Positions 1 to 8,532 of a DNA stretch of 64,000 nucleotides are shown piece after piece. Every line of letters starts with the position of its first letter. Position 1 is the first letter of the stretch. The translations under genes were made by a program, and so were the position numbers. The DNA comes from Pedobacter mucosus (GTDB lineage Bacteria; Bacteroidota; Bacteroidia; Sphingobacteriales; Sphingobacteriaceae). Below the pieces are notes generated by a model. That model did no database searches. It was not told where the DNA came from and saw only the letters and a program-made list of their open reading frames with translations. The stretch is taken from positions 3,844,001 through 3,908,000 of the forward strand of contig NZ_CP087585.1 of NCBI RefSeq assembly GCF_022200785.1, read 5' to 3'.

Positions 1-2296
1 TCCCGTAACCGTAACCGTAACCATAGTGCTTTGTAATTATATCATTGACTACGATAGCTAAATTTTTCATTTTAGCATTTTTATAAAGATCATTAATAAT
101 ACCTAATTGATCTTTTTTAGTAAACTTTTGCCGAACTAAATATAAAGTAACATCAGCATAAGGAGCTAATAATTGTGCATCAGCAATAATCCCAATTGGT
201 GGTGCATCCATAATGATATAATCAAATTGTTCTTTTAATTTTTCCATTAAATCAGGCATCTTTTCATTCATCAAAGTCTCGGCAGGGTTGGGAGGTAATG
301 GACCAGAAGAAATAATAAACATATTAGAATTAATGGCTAAAGGCCTAATGATATCAGCAGTATTCATATCTGAACTAATAGCATAATTACTAAAGCCAAT
401 ACTATTATCAATACCAAGTTTAGCAGATAATCCTGGTTTCCTTAAATCCAATTCCATCAACAAAACTTTTTTACCAGAAAGTGCTAGGATATTAGCAAGG
501 TTTATTGCAGTAAAAGATTTTCCTTCCCCGCTCATACTCGATGTTAACAATATGACGTTTTCAAATCTATTTTTAAGATAAAAACTTAGGTTAGTTCTTA
601 AAGCTCTAAATTGTTCAGATAACGCAGAGCGGCCTTGATTTGCAACTACTAAATTGTCTTGCATTTTATTATGACTAAGTTCTCCTATGATAGGTACGAT
701 CGTTAACGATGTAACATCTTCCTTGGTTAAAATTCCAGTAGAAATAAGGTCTTTTCCAAATAGTAAAATTCCTGGCAAAATAAGACCAACAATAAATCCT
801 AAAAAATATACTACACCCTTCTTAGGGCTAATTGGTACCATTTGAGATTTTGGTGGGTCGATAACCTTCGCAATGGAAATATTAGAAGTCTTAGAAATGG
901 CAGTCTCTTCCGCTTTTTGCATCAGAAAAATATATAGTTCCTGTTTAATGTCTTTATTTCTAGCGAGCTTTAAATAATTTTTTTCTATTTGTGGTACTCC
1001 AGATATTTGTCCTTCAGCTTGATTTAACTGAGCTCTGAGTTTATTACGAGTAAGTAAATAAGTGTTTTTCGTACTTTGAATGTTAGCTAATATACCTTTA
1101 CGTAAACCCAAAATTTGAACGTCAATATTTTTTACAAAAGGACTCTCCTCTGTTAAGCTTAAGAGTTGTTTATCACGCTCAACTAATAGAGAATTATATT
1201 GCGTCATTAATCCTGAAAAAACTAAATCAGAAGGAAGTAATGAAGTAGGGAATATACGCTTGTTTTTATTCTCATCTTTTAAATAATATTCTAACTCCGT
1301 TAAAATTGAAACCTGCGTCTCAGCTCTTGCAAGCTCGTTACTAAATTCACCTGTATTTTGAACAAGTAGTTTTCCCTGTTCCGACATATCAGATAATTTA
1401 TTTCGCTGTTTGAAATCTTCTACTTTATTCTCAACATCACCGAGTTCAGAAGCAATTACATTTAATCTTTCTTTTATAAATTTATAAGTACTATCTGCTA
1501 TAGCATTTTTATCACCTAAATTCGCTTGTATATACTTATTAATTAATGTATTTAATATGTCTTCTCCTTTTTTAGGTATTGAATATGTCAATCCCAAATC
1601 GATAATAGATACTTTATTATTAGAAACGGCAACAGATAGTTGGTTCATTAAAGTAGATACTCTTTCATCTATACCTACAATTGTAACATAATAATGAGCA
1701 TTATTTATCTGGAATCCAGGATGTAAGCTAATCTTTAGTTCACCAATTCCTGCAACATAAAAAACTTGATCTGCATTTACGATCTTATCAAAATCTCTAA
1801 TCTTTACTCTAATTCTATTTTTTTCTAAGCTCTGAACACTTATTTTACTTGTCTTAATGGTATCTACCCCTTTGATAATATTGATAGTAAAAGGATTATT
1901 ATAGAGTTCTCGGGTTACAAAATTTAATTTTTGAGAATAGATAATATTAAGTTGCATTTGCCTTACCACTTGCTCCATTAAAAAACGTGTTTTTAATATT
2001 TCCGTTTCATTGTCTACTGAGTTTTTACTTCCTAAAATTCCACCAAGATCCATTATTGATCCTGCCTGCTTACCTAAACCTCCACCCTTTTCATCGTCAT
2101 TAACTAAGACTCTAGCTCCAATTTGGTACATTGGGGCTGTATATCTAATGTAGAGGAAAGATCCTAATAGACAGATAATGATTCCAAAAAGAAACCAATA
2201 CCACTTATCAGCAAATTTACCAAAGGTCTTTTTCAAATTTATACTATCATCTTCAATTTGAAAATTCTGATTTTTGAAATCTTCGGGGCTATTCAT
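1..2296 (-). CDS. Wzc-type polysaccharide co-polymerase / tyrosine autokinase (3' end cut by window edge)
   Basis: Inner-membrane polysaccharide co-polymerase fused to a BY-kinase; in this family autophosphorylation of a C-terminal tyrosine cluster controls polymer length and export. About 765 codons are visible, from the ATG at 2294-2296 to the window edge. A first membrane helix lies near residues 32-52, followed by a Wzz domain, a coiled-coil periplasmic region and a proline-rich stretch before the second helix. The kinase has Walker A SMSGEGKS near residue 590, Walker A' MELDLRKP and Walker B YIIMDAPP. The last visible residues are an alternating GYGYGYG tail, the expected phosphotyrosine cluster, so little is missing. 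It lies 24 bp behind the Wza-like gene, so the two are probably co-transcribed. Family assignment is firm; the polymer is inferred from context. Confidence 0.93.
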   Translation of the reverse strand, partial: MNSPEDFKNQNFQIEDDSINLKKTFGKFADKWYWFLFGIIICLLGSFLYIRYTAPMYQIGARVLVNDDEKGGGLGKQAGSIMDLGGILGSKNSVDNETEILKTRFLMEQVVRQMQLNIIYSQKLNFVTRELYNNPFTINIIKGVDTIKTSKISVQSLEKNRIRVKIRDFDKIVNADQVFYVAGIGELKISLHPGFQINNAHYYVTIVGIDERVSTLMNQLSVAVSNNKVSIIDLGLTYSIPKKGEDILNTLINKYIQANLGDKNAIADSTYKFIKERLNVIASELGDVENKVEDFKQRNKLSDMSEQGKLLVQNTGEFSNELARAETQVSILTELEYYLKDENKNKRIFPTSLLPSDLVFSGLMTQYNSLLVERDKQLLSLTEESPFVKNIDVQILGLRKGILANIQSTKNTYLLTRNKLRAQLNQAEGQISGVPQIEKNYLKLARNKDIKQELYIFLMQKAEETAISKTSNISIAKVIDPPKSQMVPISPKKGVVYFLGFIVGLILPGILLFGKDLISTGILTKEDVTSLTIVPIIGELSHNKMQDNLVVANQGRSALSEQFRALRTNLSFYLKNRFENVILLTSSMSGEGKSFTAINLANILALSGKKVLLMELDLRKPGLSAKLGIDNSIGFSNYAISSDMNTADIIRPLAINSNMFIISSGPLPPNPAETLMNEKMPDLMEKLKEQFDYIIMDAPPIGIIADAQLLAPYADVTLYLVRQKFTKKDQLGIINDLYKNAKMKNLAIVVNDIITKHYGYGYGYG

Positions 2297-2320
2297 TTAT
2301 TTGGTAGAAGTAAATTAATA

Positions 2321-3127
2321 TTATTTGAATAAAGATATCGCTAGTACAAGAACCGATACTATTGAAGTTATGATGCCAAGTGTTTGAACCTGAGCCGCGT
2401 TATTAGCAGATACTCTAGCTTTATTCGGCTCTACATATATCACGTCATTTTGCTTAAGGTAATAAAACGGGCTATTAAAAATTTCAGAAGAATTTAAGTT
2501 TAATCTAGCAAATTCTTTCTTCCCATTATTATCCCTTACAATAAGAACGTTTTCTCGTTTACCATATATAGTCAAATCACCAGCCAGGCTTAAGGCATCT
2601 AAAATACTTACTTTTTCATTAGGTAATGTATAAGCAGAAGGCGTGTTTACTTCTCCTAACACACTTACTTTAAAATTTGAAAACCTTAACTGAACATTTG
2701 GTTCTTTGTAAAATTGTGATACTTTATCCCGAATCAATTCCCTTGCTTGATAAGTAGTCAAACCTGCCACTTTTATCTTACCGATCAGGCTGAGTTCAAT
2801 TTCTCCATTTTTATCTACCAAAAATCCTGTATTTTGGCTAGATGCACTATTATTCGTGTTACCTCCTAAAGCAGGTGTATTAGCTGCTTGATTAATAATA
2901 ACCCCACTCTGTGGACTTAAAGTAAAAATGTTAACGCTTAAAATGTCATCTGATTGTATAACAGGCTCAGAAAAAGCAATAGCATTTTCTAATTTAGCCT
3001 GGTTTACATCTTGAATATCTTGGAAGTAAGCAATTTTTTTATTGCTAACACAAGAAGAATTTAAAGCCATAACAACAAACAATAGAAAGAGCAGACTATT
3101 GCGATTTGAAAATTTAATTTTAATCAT
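2321..3127 (-). CDS. Wza-type outer-membrane polysaccharide export lipoprotein
   Basis: Outer-membrane polysaccharide export (OPX) lipoprotein of 268 residues. The signal peptide ends in a lipobox with Cys26 (LNSSC). A Poly_export domain spans about residues 55-150 (FLVDKNGEIELSLIGKI is characteristic), followed by one SLBB-like domain (VLGEVNTPSAYTL) at about 152-235. A hydrophobic helix at about 248-267 fits the short C-terminal membrane-spanning helix of the family. It directly precedes the Wzc-type kinase, its normal partner, giving a minimal trans-envelope export pair. It is shorter than E. coli Wza (about 380), as usual for Bacteroidota versions with a single SLBB. A second, much larger OPX protein is at 32788-35337. 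Confidence 0.92.
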   Translation of the reverse strand: MIKIKFSNRNSLLFLLFVVMALNSSCVSNKKIAYFQDIQDVNQAKLENAIAFSEPVIQSDDILSVNIFTLSPQSGVIINQAANTPALGGNTNNSASSQNTGFLVDKNGEIELSLIGKIKVAGLTTYQARELIRDKVSQFYKEPNVQLRFSNFKVSVLGEVNTPSAYTLPNEKVSILDALSLAGDLTIYGKRENVLIVRDNNGKKEFARLNLNSSEIFNSPFYYLKQNDVIYVEPNKARVSANNAAQVQTLGIITSIVSVLVLAISLFK

Positions 3128-3305
3128 AGATGTATAAGGTGTAATAAAAGATAGACATTATCAATGTTAAGCAAAAATTAAAGCTTGAGTAGCATGTCGC
3201 ATTTTTTTACAAGTGCAAACTTAATCATTTAATTGTAATAACGAAAAAATTACATTTCTATAATGATGCTAGGTATAATTAAATCGACATACTAGATAAA
3301 GCATA

Positions 3306-5003
3306 TTAAAACTGATACATAAGGCCAACTTTTAAGTGTAAGTTTTGAGCATCTTGATGATCCCAATCCCACGCAAATGCATCTGGTGCTTGAATCAGGC
3401 CATAATGATAATTGAAAGAATGAATATAGGTCATTTCACTATTTAGAATCAGATGTTTAAAATTCCAGCTAAAACGACTCTTTATAGCAAGATCAACCCA
3501 ATGTCTTCTTGTATCTGTAGATTGGCTAACAAAATAAAGATCATTATTATGATCTAACCTTTCAAAACTTAAACCAATTCTTTTTAACCCTTTCACCCAG
3601 CTGACATCTAAAGTTTGAACATTGCTTCCAGGACCAATACCTGCACCTAAAACCTGTCCCAATTGCGTATAGCCATCAAAAACCTGTCCATGTACATACC
3701 ATGCTAGCGGGCCATACATTTTAACATTTTCAACAGGTGGTTTTTCCATTTGTGTTACTTCAAGGCCGAGCTGAATGTATTCATTTGTCCTATTTAGGGG
3801 AATAAGCTTTCTAAAACCAGCTACATAAGCCCTAGTATGGCCAATTTTAGTAAATAAATCCCTACCGTTATAGGCATGGTCATTTTTTCCATATTGAAAG
3901 TAAACTTCTGCTTTACTCTCTGGTAAAACATATCGGGCAAAAACTGAAATATATTGGTCTCTTTCTTTATTATCTTCAATGACAGATGCATCTGGATCAG
4001 CACCTGCCTTTTCTACAGCAGATAAAAAAGGTAGATAATCGCCGAGAGTCTTTCCCATGTTTCCATGATACATAATAAAAGAGCGATCAAAACCAAGGAA
4101 TAGGCCTGGCACCCATTTTGGTTGATAAGTAAAAGCTATTCCTGAAAAATAACGCCAGTCGTTAGGCTTATCAACAGTCGATATAAATTCATTCGAACCA
4201 TCAATTCCAATGCCAGACCGATCCAACCTTCCACCAACAATTTGTGCTTCAATCGTACCAATATAAATATTTACAGGCCTAGTTGTATTTAAAGTAACAT
4301 GTTTAAAACCTGAAGCGTTATTTGTCATTAATAATGAATTATGGATGCCTGGTCCCCACCATAAATTTTCATTGGATAAGCCTAAAGAAATTGGATCAAA
4401 GGTTAAGCGAATGCTACTTTGCCCCCAGGTTAATTTTTGATAACTGCCTTTACCATATCGCTCCGGGTTGTCAATATAGTTTTGAAAAATAAAATCTGCG
4501 TTTTTAAACTCGGAAGTAGTGTTACTCTCTTGTAATGTGGTAAAATTTTTATTCTGTGCAAGCACCAACTCCGGCCTTAATTGAATGCTTAAAGGCCCTA
4601 CTTTAGCAAAGATGCCTGTAGAGAATTGTGTTTGATAACCATTTGCCTGAATCATAGAGCCATCATTTATCCCATAGGGATGATGCGTGTTTATCTGTTG
4701 CTGCCAAACTACAGGCAAAGCATAAACCACTGCTTTATACTTTGCATTGCTAAATAATAATTTTCGGAAATTATTTAAAGAGTAATTTGTACTATCAGTA
4801 TCAAGTGCCAAATTATTACGATCAGACATAAACATCGGTCTAATCATATAAGAGCTTTTGGAAGTGTCTTTACCTAAAAGCTGCTGCCTTCTGTAGGCAT
4901 CTTCTACGTTTTCGAGTAAACCAACAGGTAGTGTCTGAGAAAATGCACAAACATTAAATAAAACAAATAGGATTGTATAGTACAGTATCCTCATAGATAT
5001 CAT
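3306..5003 (-). CDS. Wzi-like capsule assembly outer-membrane beta-barrel
   Basis: Predicted outer-membrane beta-barrel of 565 residues in the capsule-assembly Wzi family. A Sec signal peptide (MRILYYTILFVLFNVCAFSQ) begins at the fourth codon, so the start may be at 4994 instead of 5003. The body alternates hydrophobic and polar residues with many aromatic strand ends and finishes with LKVGLMYQF, a terminal aromatic typical of barrels inserted by BamA. WWGPGIHNSLLMTNNASGFKH in the middle matches the conserved core of Wzi-like Bacteroidota proteins. Wzi acts in surface attachment of exported polysaccharide, which fits its position upstream of the Wza/Wzc pair. A 178-bp gap separates it from the Wza-like gene, so the two may be transcribed separately. 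The family call is good; the surface-anchoring role is inferred. Confidence 0.8.
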   Translation of the reverse strand: MISMRILYYTILFVLFNVCAFSQTLPVGLLENVEDAYRRQQLLGKDTSKSSYMIRPMFMSDRNNLALDTDSTNYSLNNFRKLLFSNAKYKAVVYALPVVWQQQINTHHPYGINDGSMIQANGYQTQFSTGIFAKVGPLSIQLRPELVLAQNKNFTTLQESNTTSEFKNADFIFQNYIDNPERYGKGSYQKLTWGQSSIRLTFDPISLGLSNENLWWGPGIHNSLLMTNNASGFKHVTLNTTRPVNIYIGTIEAQIVGGRLDRSGIGIDGSNEFISTVDKPNDWRYFSGIAFTYQPKWVPGLFLGFDRSFIMYHGNMGKTLGDYLPFLSAVEKAGADPDASVIEDNKERDQYISVFARYVLPESKAEVYFQYGKNDHAYNGRDLFTKIGHTRAYVAGFRKLIPLNRTNEYIQLGLEVTQMEKPPVENVKMYGPLAWYVHGQVFDGYTQLGQVLGAGIGPGSNVQTLDVSWVKGLKRIGLSFERLDHNNDLYFVSQSTDTRRHWVDLAIKSRFSWNFKHLILNSEMTYIHSFNYHYGLIQAPDAFAWDWDHQDAQNLHLKVGLMYQF

Positions 5004-5827
5004 TATTTTTAAATAAACTAAACGTTAAAATTTGCTCAAAGGTATATAAAAGTTTGTTAGGCCGTGAAATTAGCGTGTGAAAATGATAATGTATTGTAGG
5101 AAGAAAATAAGGAGCAAGGAAGATAGAACAAGAACAAAAGATTGAATTCTTGAAAGGCAAGACAGGGTTGTGGAAATACAGATTGCTTTGGCTCGCTTAA
5201 TAAATAAATGGAATCTATATTTTGTGCGTAGAAGGTAGATCCTTCGTAAAACTGGATGACAACATTTCTAAAGCATTGACATCAAAACTCATAAAACGCT
5301 ATACTCGAATAGACGTCATCCTGAACTTGTTTCGGGAGCTAATTAGCACGAGCGAATAGCATGAAAAGATGCTAAAATAAATTCAGCATGGCGGCCGTAA
5401 AAACAATAGTTCATAATTAGTGCGTCATCCAAATTCCTTTTTTTTTAAAACTAAACTCTCAGGTTAATATTAGACATCACAATTACTACAAACTTTCCGA
5501 TTTAAATAATCTATTCCTCACTTTAAGTAGGCCTTGTGCCGAATTTATCGGTAGGACAAAGGTGAGGTAGGTTTAGAAATACAGATTATTATTAAAGTTA
5601 GTTAGAACACGTTTCACTTTTAATATTATGGCATGGTTTAGGACTTAAAAGATTCAAAAATAACAACTTCCTTTGGTGGGGCTGGGTGTGAAAGAGATTG
5701 TATTAACTTGCTCAAACCTGCTTCGCAATAATGATTTTTATAAGTATAAATTTACACCCATACCAAGCGTGAATCTAATGGGCAAGTAAATAACCCATCA
5801 CCTTCGAGAGTGATAGATTAGCACACA
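5004..5827. repeat. Gene-free gap with dispersed repeat copies
   Basis: No coding region is supported here. Positions 5221-5463 are one copy of a composite repeat of about 240 bp that recurs at 9733-9973. It contains the dispersed motif GGTAGATCCTTCG followed by a GTCATCCTGAACTTGTTTCG segment, then small hairpins around AGCATGAAAAGATGCT. A degraded copy of the TTTAAGTAGGCCTTGTGCC-type element lies near 5520-5575. The remainder is AT-rich without recognisable structure. Confidence 0.75.
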
Positions 5828-5856
5828 TAAAAAAGGCGATTATCTCGCCTTTTATT
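5828..5856 (-). terminator. Intrinsic terminator closing the lysis-like module
   Basis: A perfect 9-bp stem (AAAAGGCGA at 5831-5839, TCGCCTTTT at 5845-5853) with a 5-nt loop lies 20 bp past the stop of the lipoprotein gene. Read on the minus strand it is a GC stem followed by a T-rich run. The A/T arms make it potentially bidirectional. It marks the 3' end of the four-gene module. Confidence 0.8.
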
Positions 5857-5873
5857 TAATGAAAATGTTACGG

Positions 5874-6344
5874 TTATCGTTTCGCCAACCAATAAACCAA
5901 GCCCACGATTGCGATTATCAAAATTACAACGATAACGTAGTTTCGCTGCCATTTAAAGCGATGCGACTCGACTTTACTATTATTAGATGCAGCCCTCGCT
6001 TTTGTTAAAGATTTGATTTGCTTCTCTATAGTTCGATCTTTTACAATTTTGGAATTCTTAACTTGCTGTATTTTGTTAATTAGCTGAACCTTTACAGCTT
6101 CGCCTCTAAATCCCATTTCTGATGAATAAGTAAATATTCCTTTAGGCCAGATGGTTAATGTTGCATCACTATTCAAGCTGTCATTAATCACCCAGCTATT
6201 CGATAGGTGATCATTAAAAGATTTTATAACTGCTATTTCGTGCTTATTTGTATTACTTTGCTTATTAGATAGGCTATCTTTTTTTAAAACGGCGCAACTG
6301 AAAGAAAACAGGATTAGAAAGATTATAGTTGTAAATACTTTCAT
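5874..6344 (-). CDS. Lipoprotein with C-terminal membrane anchor, unimolecular-spanin-like
   Basis: Small protein with both an N-terminal lipoprotein signal and a C-terminal transmembrane segment. From the ATG at 6342-6344 it has 156 residues: MKVFTTIIFLILFSFSC gives a signal peptide with acceptor Cys17. The central part is polar and helix-prone (about 85-130, rich in Lys and Gln). NYVIVVILIIAIVGLVYWLA near the end is one membrane helix, followed by KR. An upstream in-frame ATG at 6368 would bury the signal and is less likely. Its ATG overlaps the stop of the hydrolase gene (ATGA), implying translational coupling. Lipid anchor plus terminal membrane helix is the topology of phage u-spanins such as T1 gp11, which bridge and fuse inner and outer membranes in the last step of lysis. 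I see no sequence-level homology; the role rests on architecture and position. Confidence 0.6.
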   Translation of the reverse strand: MKVFTTIIFLILFSFSCAVLKKDSLSNKQSNTNKHEIAVIKSFNDHLSNSWVINDSLNSDATLTIWPKGIFTYSSEMGFRGEAVKVQLINKIQQVKNSKIVKDRTIEKQIKSLTKARAASNNSKVESHRFKWQRNYVIVVILIIAIVGLVYWLAKR

Positions 6345-6931
6345 GGCTTTATATCCTTTCCAATCCAATCTGCATAATAACGAATGGTATTTACATGCCT
6401 TCGCTTTCGGTATACACCATTTCCTTCTCTACTGCCTTCAGCATTAGTATTGCCTTCTATGGTTTGCAACCATGACCCATTAATCTTTACTACAAAACCG
6501 CAATGTGCTATTCTTTTCAGGTTGGAAAAATAGATTCCAAATACAAATCCGGCTTTTCCGATATAGGCCAAACGCCGTGAAGGGAACAAACCTGGGCTCC
6601 AGGCTGTTTTCGGCTTTGCAAAGCCAGCTTTCCAAAACACCCAGCTTACGAATGCAGCACACCAAGGTTGACCTTTTTTAACATTTACATAATTAAGATA
6701 AGCTTCTACCCTTTCACCATCATTTTTGCCTGTCAGTTCTCGTACACCAATTTCAGCTTTAGCAAGATTCAATACCTTTAAAATTGCTAGATCTTGCGCT
6801 TCATTACTGAAAAGGTGGTCATGAAGGCCAATTTTACAAGAAACGTAATTTAAATTACGGCTGCCAACGTTCCAACTCCTGCCAATACCAACAAGGCAAA
6901 TGATGCCCAGTAAAATCCTAATTGTTGCCAT
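6341..6931 (-). CDS. CHAP/NlpC-like peptidoglycan hydrolase, endolysin-like
   Basis: Predicted cysteine peptidase or amidase acting on peptidoglycan, 196 residues. The core has a papain-like arrangement: Cys91 in GQPWCAAFVSWVFWKAG, His143 in IAHCGFV and Asn161 in EGNTN. This matches the CHAP/NlpC-P60 superfamily and resembles the group named TIGR02594. The N terminus (MATIRILLGIICLVGIG) is a short hydrophobic stretch that could be a signal or a signal-anchor-release helix. The first 82 bases overlap the preceding three-helix membrane-protein gene in another frame, and its stop overlaps the start of the lipoprotein gene. This tight packing is typical of lysis cassettes. It could instead be a host remodelling enzyme. 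Hydrolase class is well supported; cell lysis is inferred. Confidence 0.78.
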   Translation of the reverse strand: MATIRILLGIICLVGIGRSWNVGSRNLNYVSCKIGLHDHLFSNEAQDLAILKVLNLAKAEIGVRELTGKNDGERVEAYLNYVNVKKGQPWCAAFVSWVFWKAGFAKPKTAWSPGLFPSRRLAYIGKAGFVFGIYFSNLKRIAHCGFVVKINGSWLQTIEGNTNAEGSREGNGVYRKRRHVNTIRYYADWIGKDIKP

Positions 6932-7218
6932 GATGTTAAGTTTTTAAAATGTGAAACCATAAAATGAATATTTGGTAACTCGAGTGATAGCCAAAAGTGA
7001 TGCAATAACCACCAGGAAATGCTAAGTAAGCTAATGAAGCAGATCATGCTGAGCAAGATTAACTGCCAGATACCCATATCCAATAAGCCTGCGGTAGGTT
7101 CGAAAAACCTGATTGCCGAGGGTAGGTAGAACCAAATTAAGGTGATTAGAAAAATGAACAAAAATTGCTGTTGGCCAATTGGAAATGCAATTACTTTATT
7201 TAATTGAAGGGTTTTCAT
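6850..7218 (-). CDS. Three-helix small membrane protein, holin-like
   Basis: A 122-residue protein with three predicted membrane helices: about residues 19-39 (FLFIFLITLIWFYLPSAI), 50-78 (rich in Leu, Ile and Trp) and 100-122 at the very C terminus. Loops are short, with a few charges after the second helix. Size and three-helix topology match class I holins, which permeabilise the inner membrane so that an endolysin can reach the wall. I do not recognise a named family. The 82-bp overlap with the hydrolase gene makes co-expression almost certain, and the DUF6266 gene ends 57 bp upstream. It could also be an unrelated membrane accessory of the hydrolase. Confidence 0.6.
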   Translation of the reverse strand: MKTLQLNKVIAFPIGQQQFLFIFLITLIWFYLPSAIRFFEPTAGLLDMGIWQLILLSMICFISLLSISWWLLHHFWLSLELPNIHFMVSHFKNLTSWQQLGFYWASFALLVLAGVGTLAAVI

Positions 7219-7275
7219 AATTTTAGAATTATGGAGCTTCCCAATTGGAAAGCTCCGGTTTCAATAATGATTAGG

Positions 7276-7920
7276 TTAAGCGATTATTACTGGACCAGCA
7301 TAGGTACTTACGGAGCGCCTGGTGTTATCACGGTTACTGTAAAAAAGGTAAACTTCAACTTCCTGGCCTGAGAAATTCGCAGGCAGACTTAATATACCTG
7401 TGCCTAATCCCCTCTCACTAAAGTTGGTTGATATGCTAAAGAAATCCTGTTGACTATTGTAACTTACTGCAAATAAATTATCATCAGCAAAAGCATTTAA
7501 GGTGTTCCCATTGGTAGACCAATCAATAGTAAGCTGCGCTGGAACAGTTGAGGTTAATACAATATCGCTTGGCTTTGAAAGGGTTCCTTTACTGATTTGA
7601 ATCAGGCTTCGATCAACTGCAAAGCTTGGATAAACGCCGTTAACTGCATTAAGTAAGGCATACTGTACGCCCATATTAAAACCGGTTACTCGATTACCCG
7701 TTTGTCCTTTATACCCTAAATTCAGTACATCTTTTATTGGTGATAAATAATTAACTACCGTTGCAAAGCGTAACCGTTGCTCTAGTTGCTTTAAAGTTGC
7801 CGGCTTATTGTTTTTCTTATACAAGCCTTTAATGTAGCTGATGTTATTCCAATTGCTACCGATAACACTTCCGGCTTTGCCGGAGAAGCCTCCATTGGCT
7901 CCGTTTTTAATGATTCCCAT
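7276..7920 (-). CDS. DUF6266 family protein
   Basis: A 214-residue protein whose N terminus (MGIIKNGANGGFSGKAGSV) is the hallmark of DUF6266, a family of unknown function frequent in Pedobacter, Sphingobacterium and related genera. After a basic, Asn-rich segment (KKNNKPATLKQLEQRLRFA) comes a helical middle (about 50-95). A beta-rich C-terminal half (about 110-214, e.g. SYNSQQDFFSIST and EVEVYLFYSN) looks like an Ig-type fold. There is no signal peptide or membrane segment. It is the first gene of the module with the membrane protein, hydrolase and anchored lipoprotein and has a promoter-like sequence 58 bp upstream. The N terminus is reminiscent of proteins that assemble on nucleic acid or particles, but this is speculation; its function is unknown. 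Confidence 0.8.
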   Translation of the reverse strand: MGIIKNGANGGFSGKAGSVIGSNWNNISYIKGLYKKNNKPATLKQLEQRLRFATVVNYLSPIKDVLNLGYKGQTGNRVTGFNMGVQYALLNAVNGVYPSFAVDRSLIQISKGTLSKPSDIVLTSTVPAQLTIDWSTNGNTLNAFADDNLFAVSYNSQQDFFSISTNFSERGLGTGILSLPANFSGQEVEVYLFYSNRDNTRRSVSTYAGPVIIA

Positions 7921-7977
7921 TTTAAATATTTATTTAAGTGAATGGCTTCCTGTCCGGCCGGTACATTTAGCACAGTT

Positions 7978-8008
7978 CAAATTTATAGTTAAGGCTTTAC
8001 CTATAAAA
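7978..8008 (-). promoter_or_regulatory. Bacteroidota-type promoter of the DUF6266 module
   Basis: On the minus strand TAAATTTG (7978-7985) matches the Bacteroidota -7 consensus TAnnTTTG. A TTTT at 8005-8008 stands 19 bp upstream in the -33 position. Predicted transcription would begin near 7971, leaving a leader of about 50 nt before the ATG at 7920. Confidence 0.45.
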
Positions 8009-8010
8009 CT

Positions 8011-8028
8011 TTTGAGCTCATTTGAGCT
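8011..8028. promoter_or_regulatory. Operator-like direct and inverted repeats upstream of the DUF6266 promoter
   Basis: TTTGAGCT occurs twice, at 8011-8018 and 8021-8028, exactly 10 bp apart, about one helical turn. The same bases form an inverted repeat AGCTCA/TGAGCT at 8015-8028. It abuts the -33 element, a natural place for a regulator such as the helix-turn-helix protein at 8533-8811. That link is inference. Confidence 0.4.
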
Positions 8029-8532
8029 TTATTGACTAATATTGATCTTATTTGGACTTTTGTAAGAAAAACTTTAATACAGACGAATCCTTAAATGAAT
8101 CAGAGATCAGTGGATAGGATTTAATAAGAATAATAAACTTTGCTTTTGAACAGATGTGGTCTTGAAATTTATGATAGAAAATTAACTGAATCTTTCTTTT
8201 AAAAAGGACAGTAAGCATATATCGGCAGTTGCGTTCTTATAAACTTGATGAAATTCCCCAGTACTATCTTAAGAAAAATAAGGAATTTTTAGACCATCTG
8301 CTTTAAAACCGCATTCAGACTACCCAATATTATATTGATTTATGGTTTAAGTTTGTTAAAACTCAGGATTGCTTCGCTTGAAATTCTGGTGGCAACCGCA
8401 GTTGTGCAGTACCTTTCCTGAACTTGTCCAGATGTTTTCCGGAAGTTATGCCGAACACCTCCCGAAGCCGACCTGAAGGGCAGCAGAAGTAGAGCCGAAG
8501 AAAGTTAATAAATCCAGTAAAAATTAAAGCGA

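Larger units (their letters stand above)
7921..8532. other. Control region of the DUF6266 module plus non-coding DNA
   Basis: The first 110 bp hold the putative promoter and operator of the module (listed separately). From about 8060 to 8500 no intact gene is visible. The stretch near 8215-8390 reads in short frames interrupted by stops and may be a decayed gene, but no family could be recognised. Confidence 0.5.

Noticed and set aside
5874..7920. Complete prophage
   Set aside because: No integrase, terminase, portal, capsid or tail genes are visible on either side; only the lysis-like genes, the DUF6266 gene and a small regulator are present.
8060..8530. Possible relic gene reading SYKLDEIPQYYLKKNKEFLD
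   Set aside because: Only short stop-free runs are present and no family could be recognised, so I describe the gap instead of calling a pseudogene.
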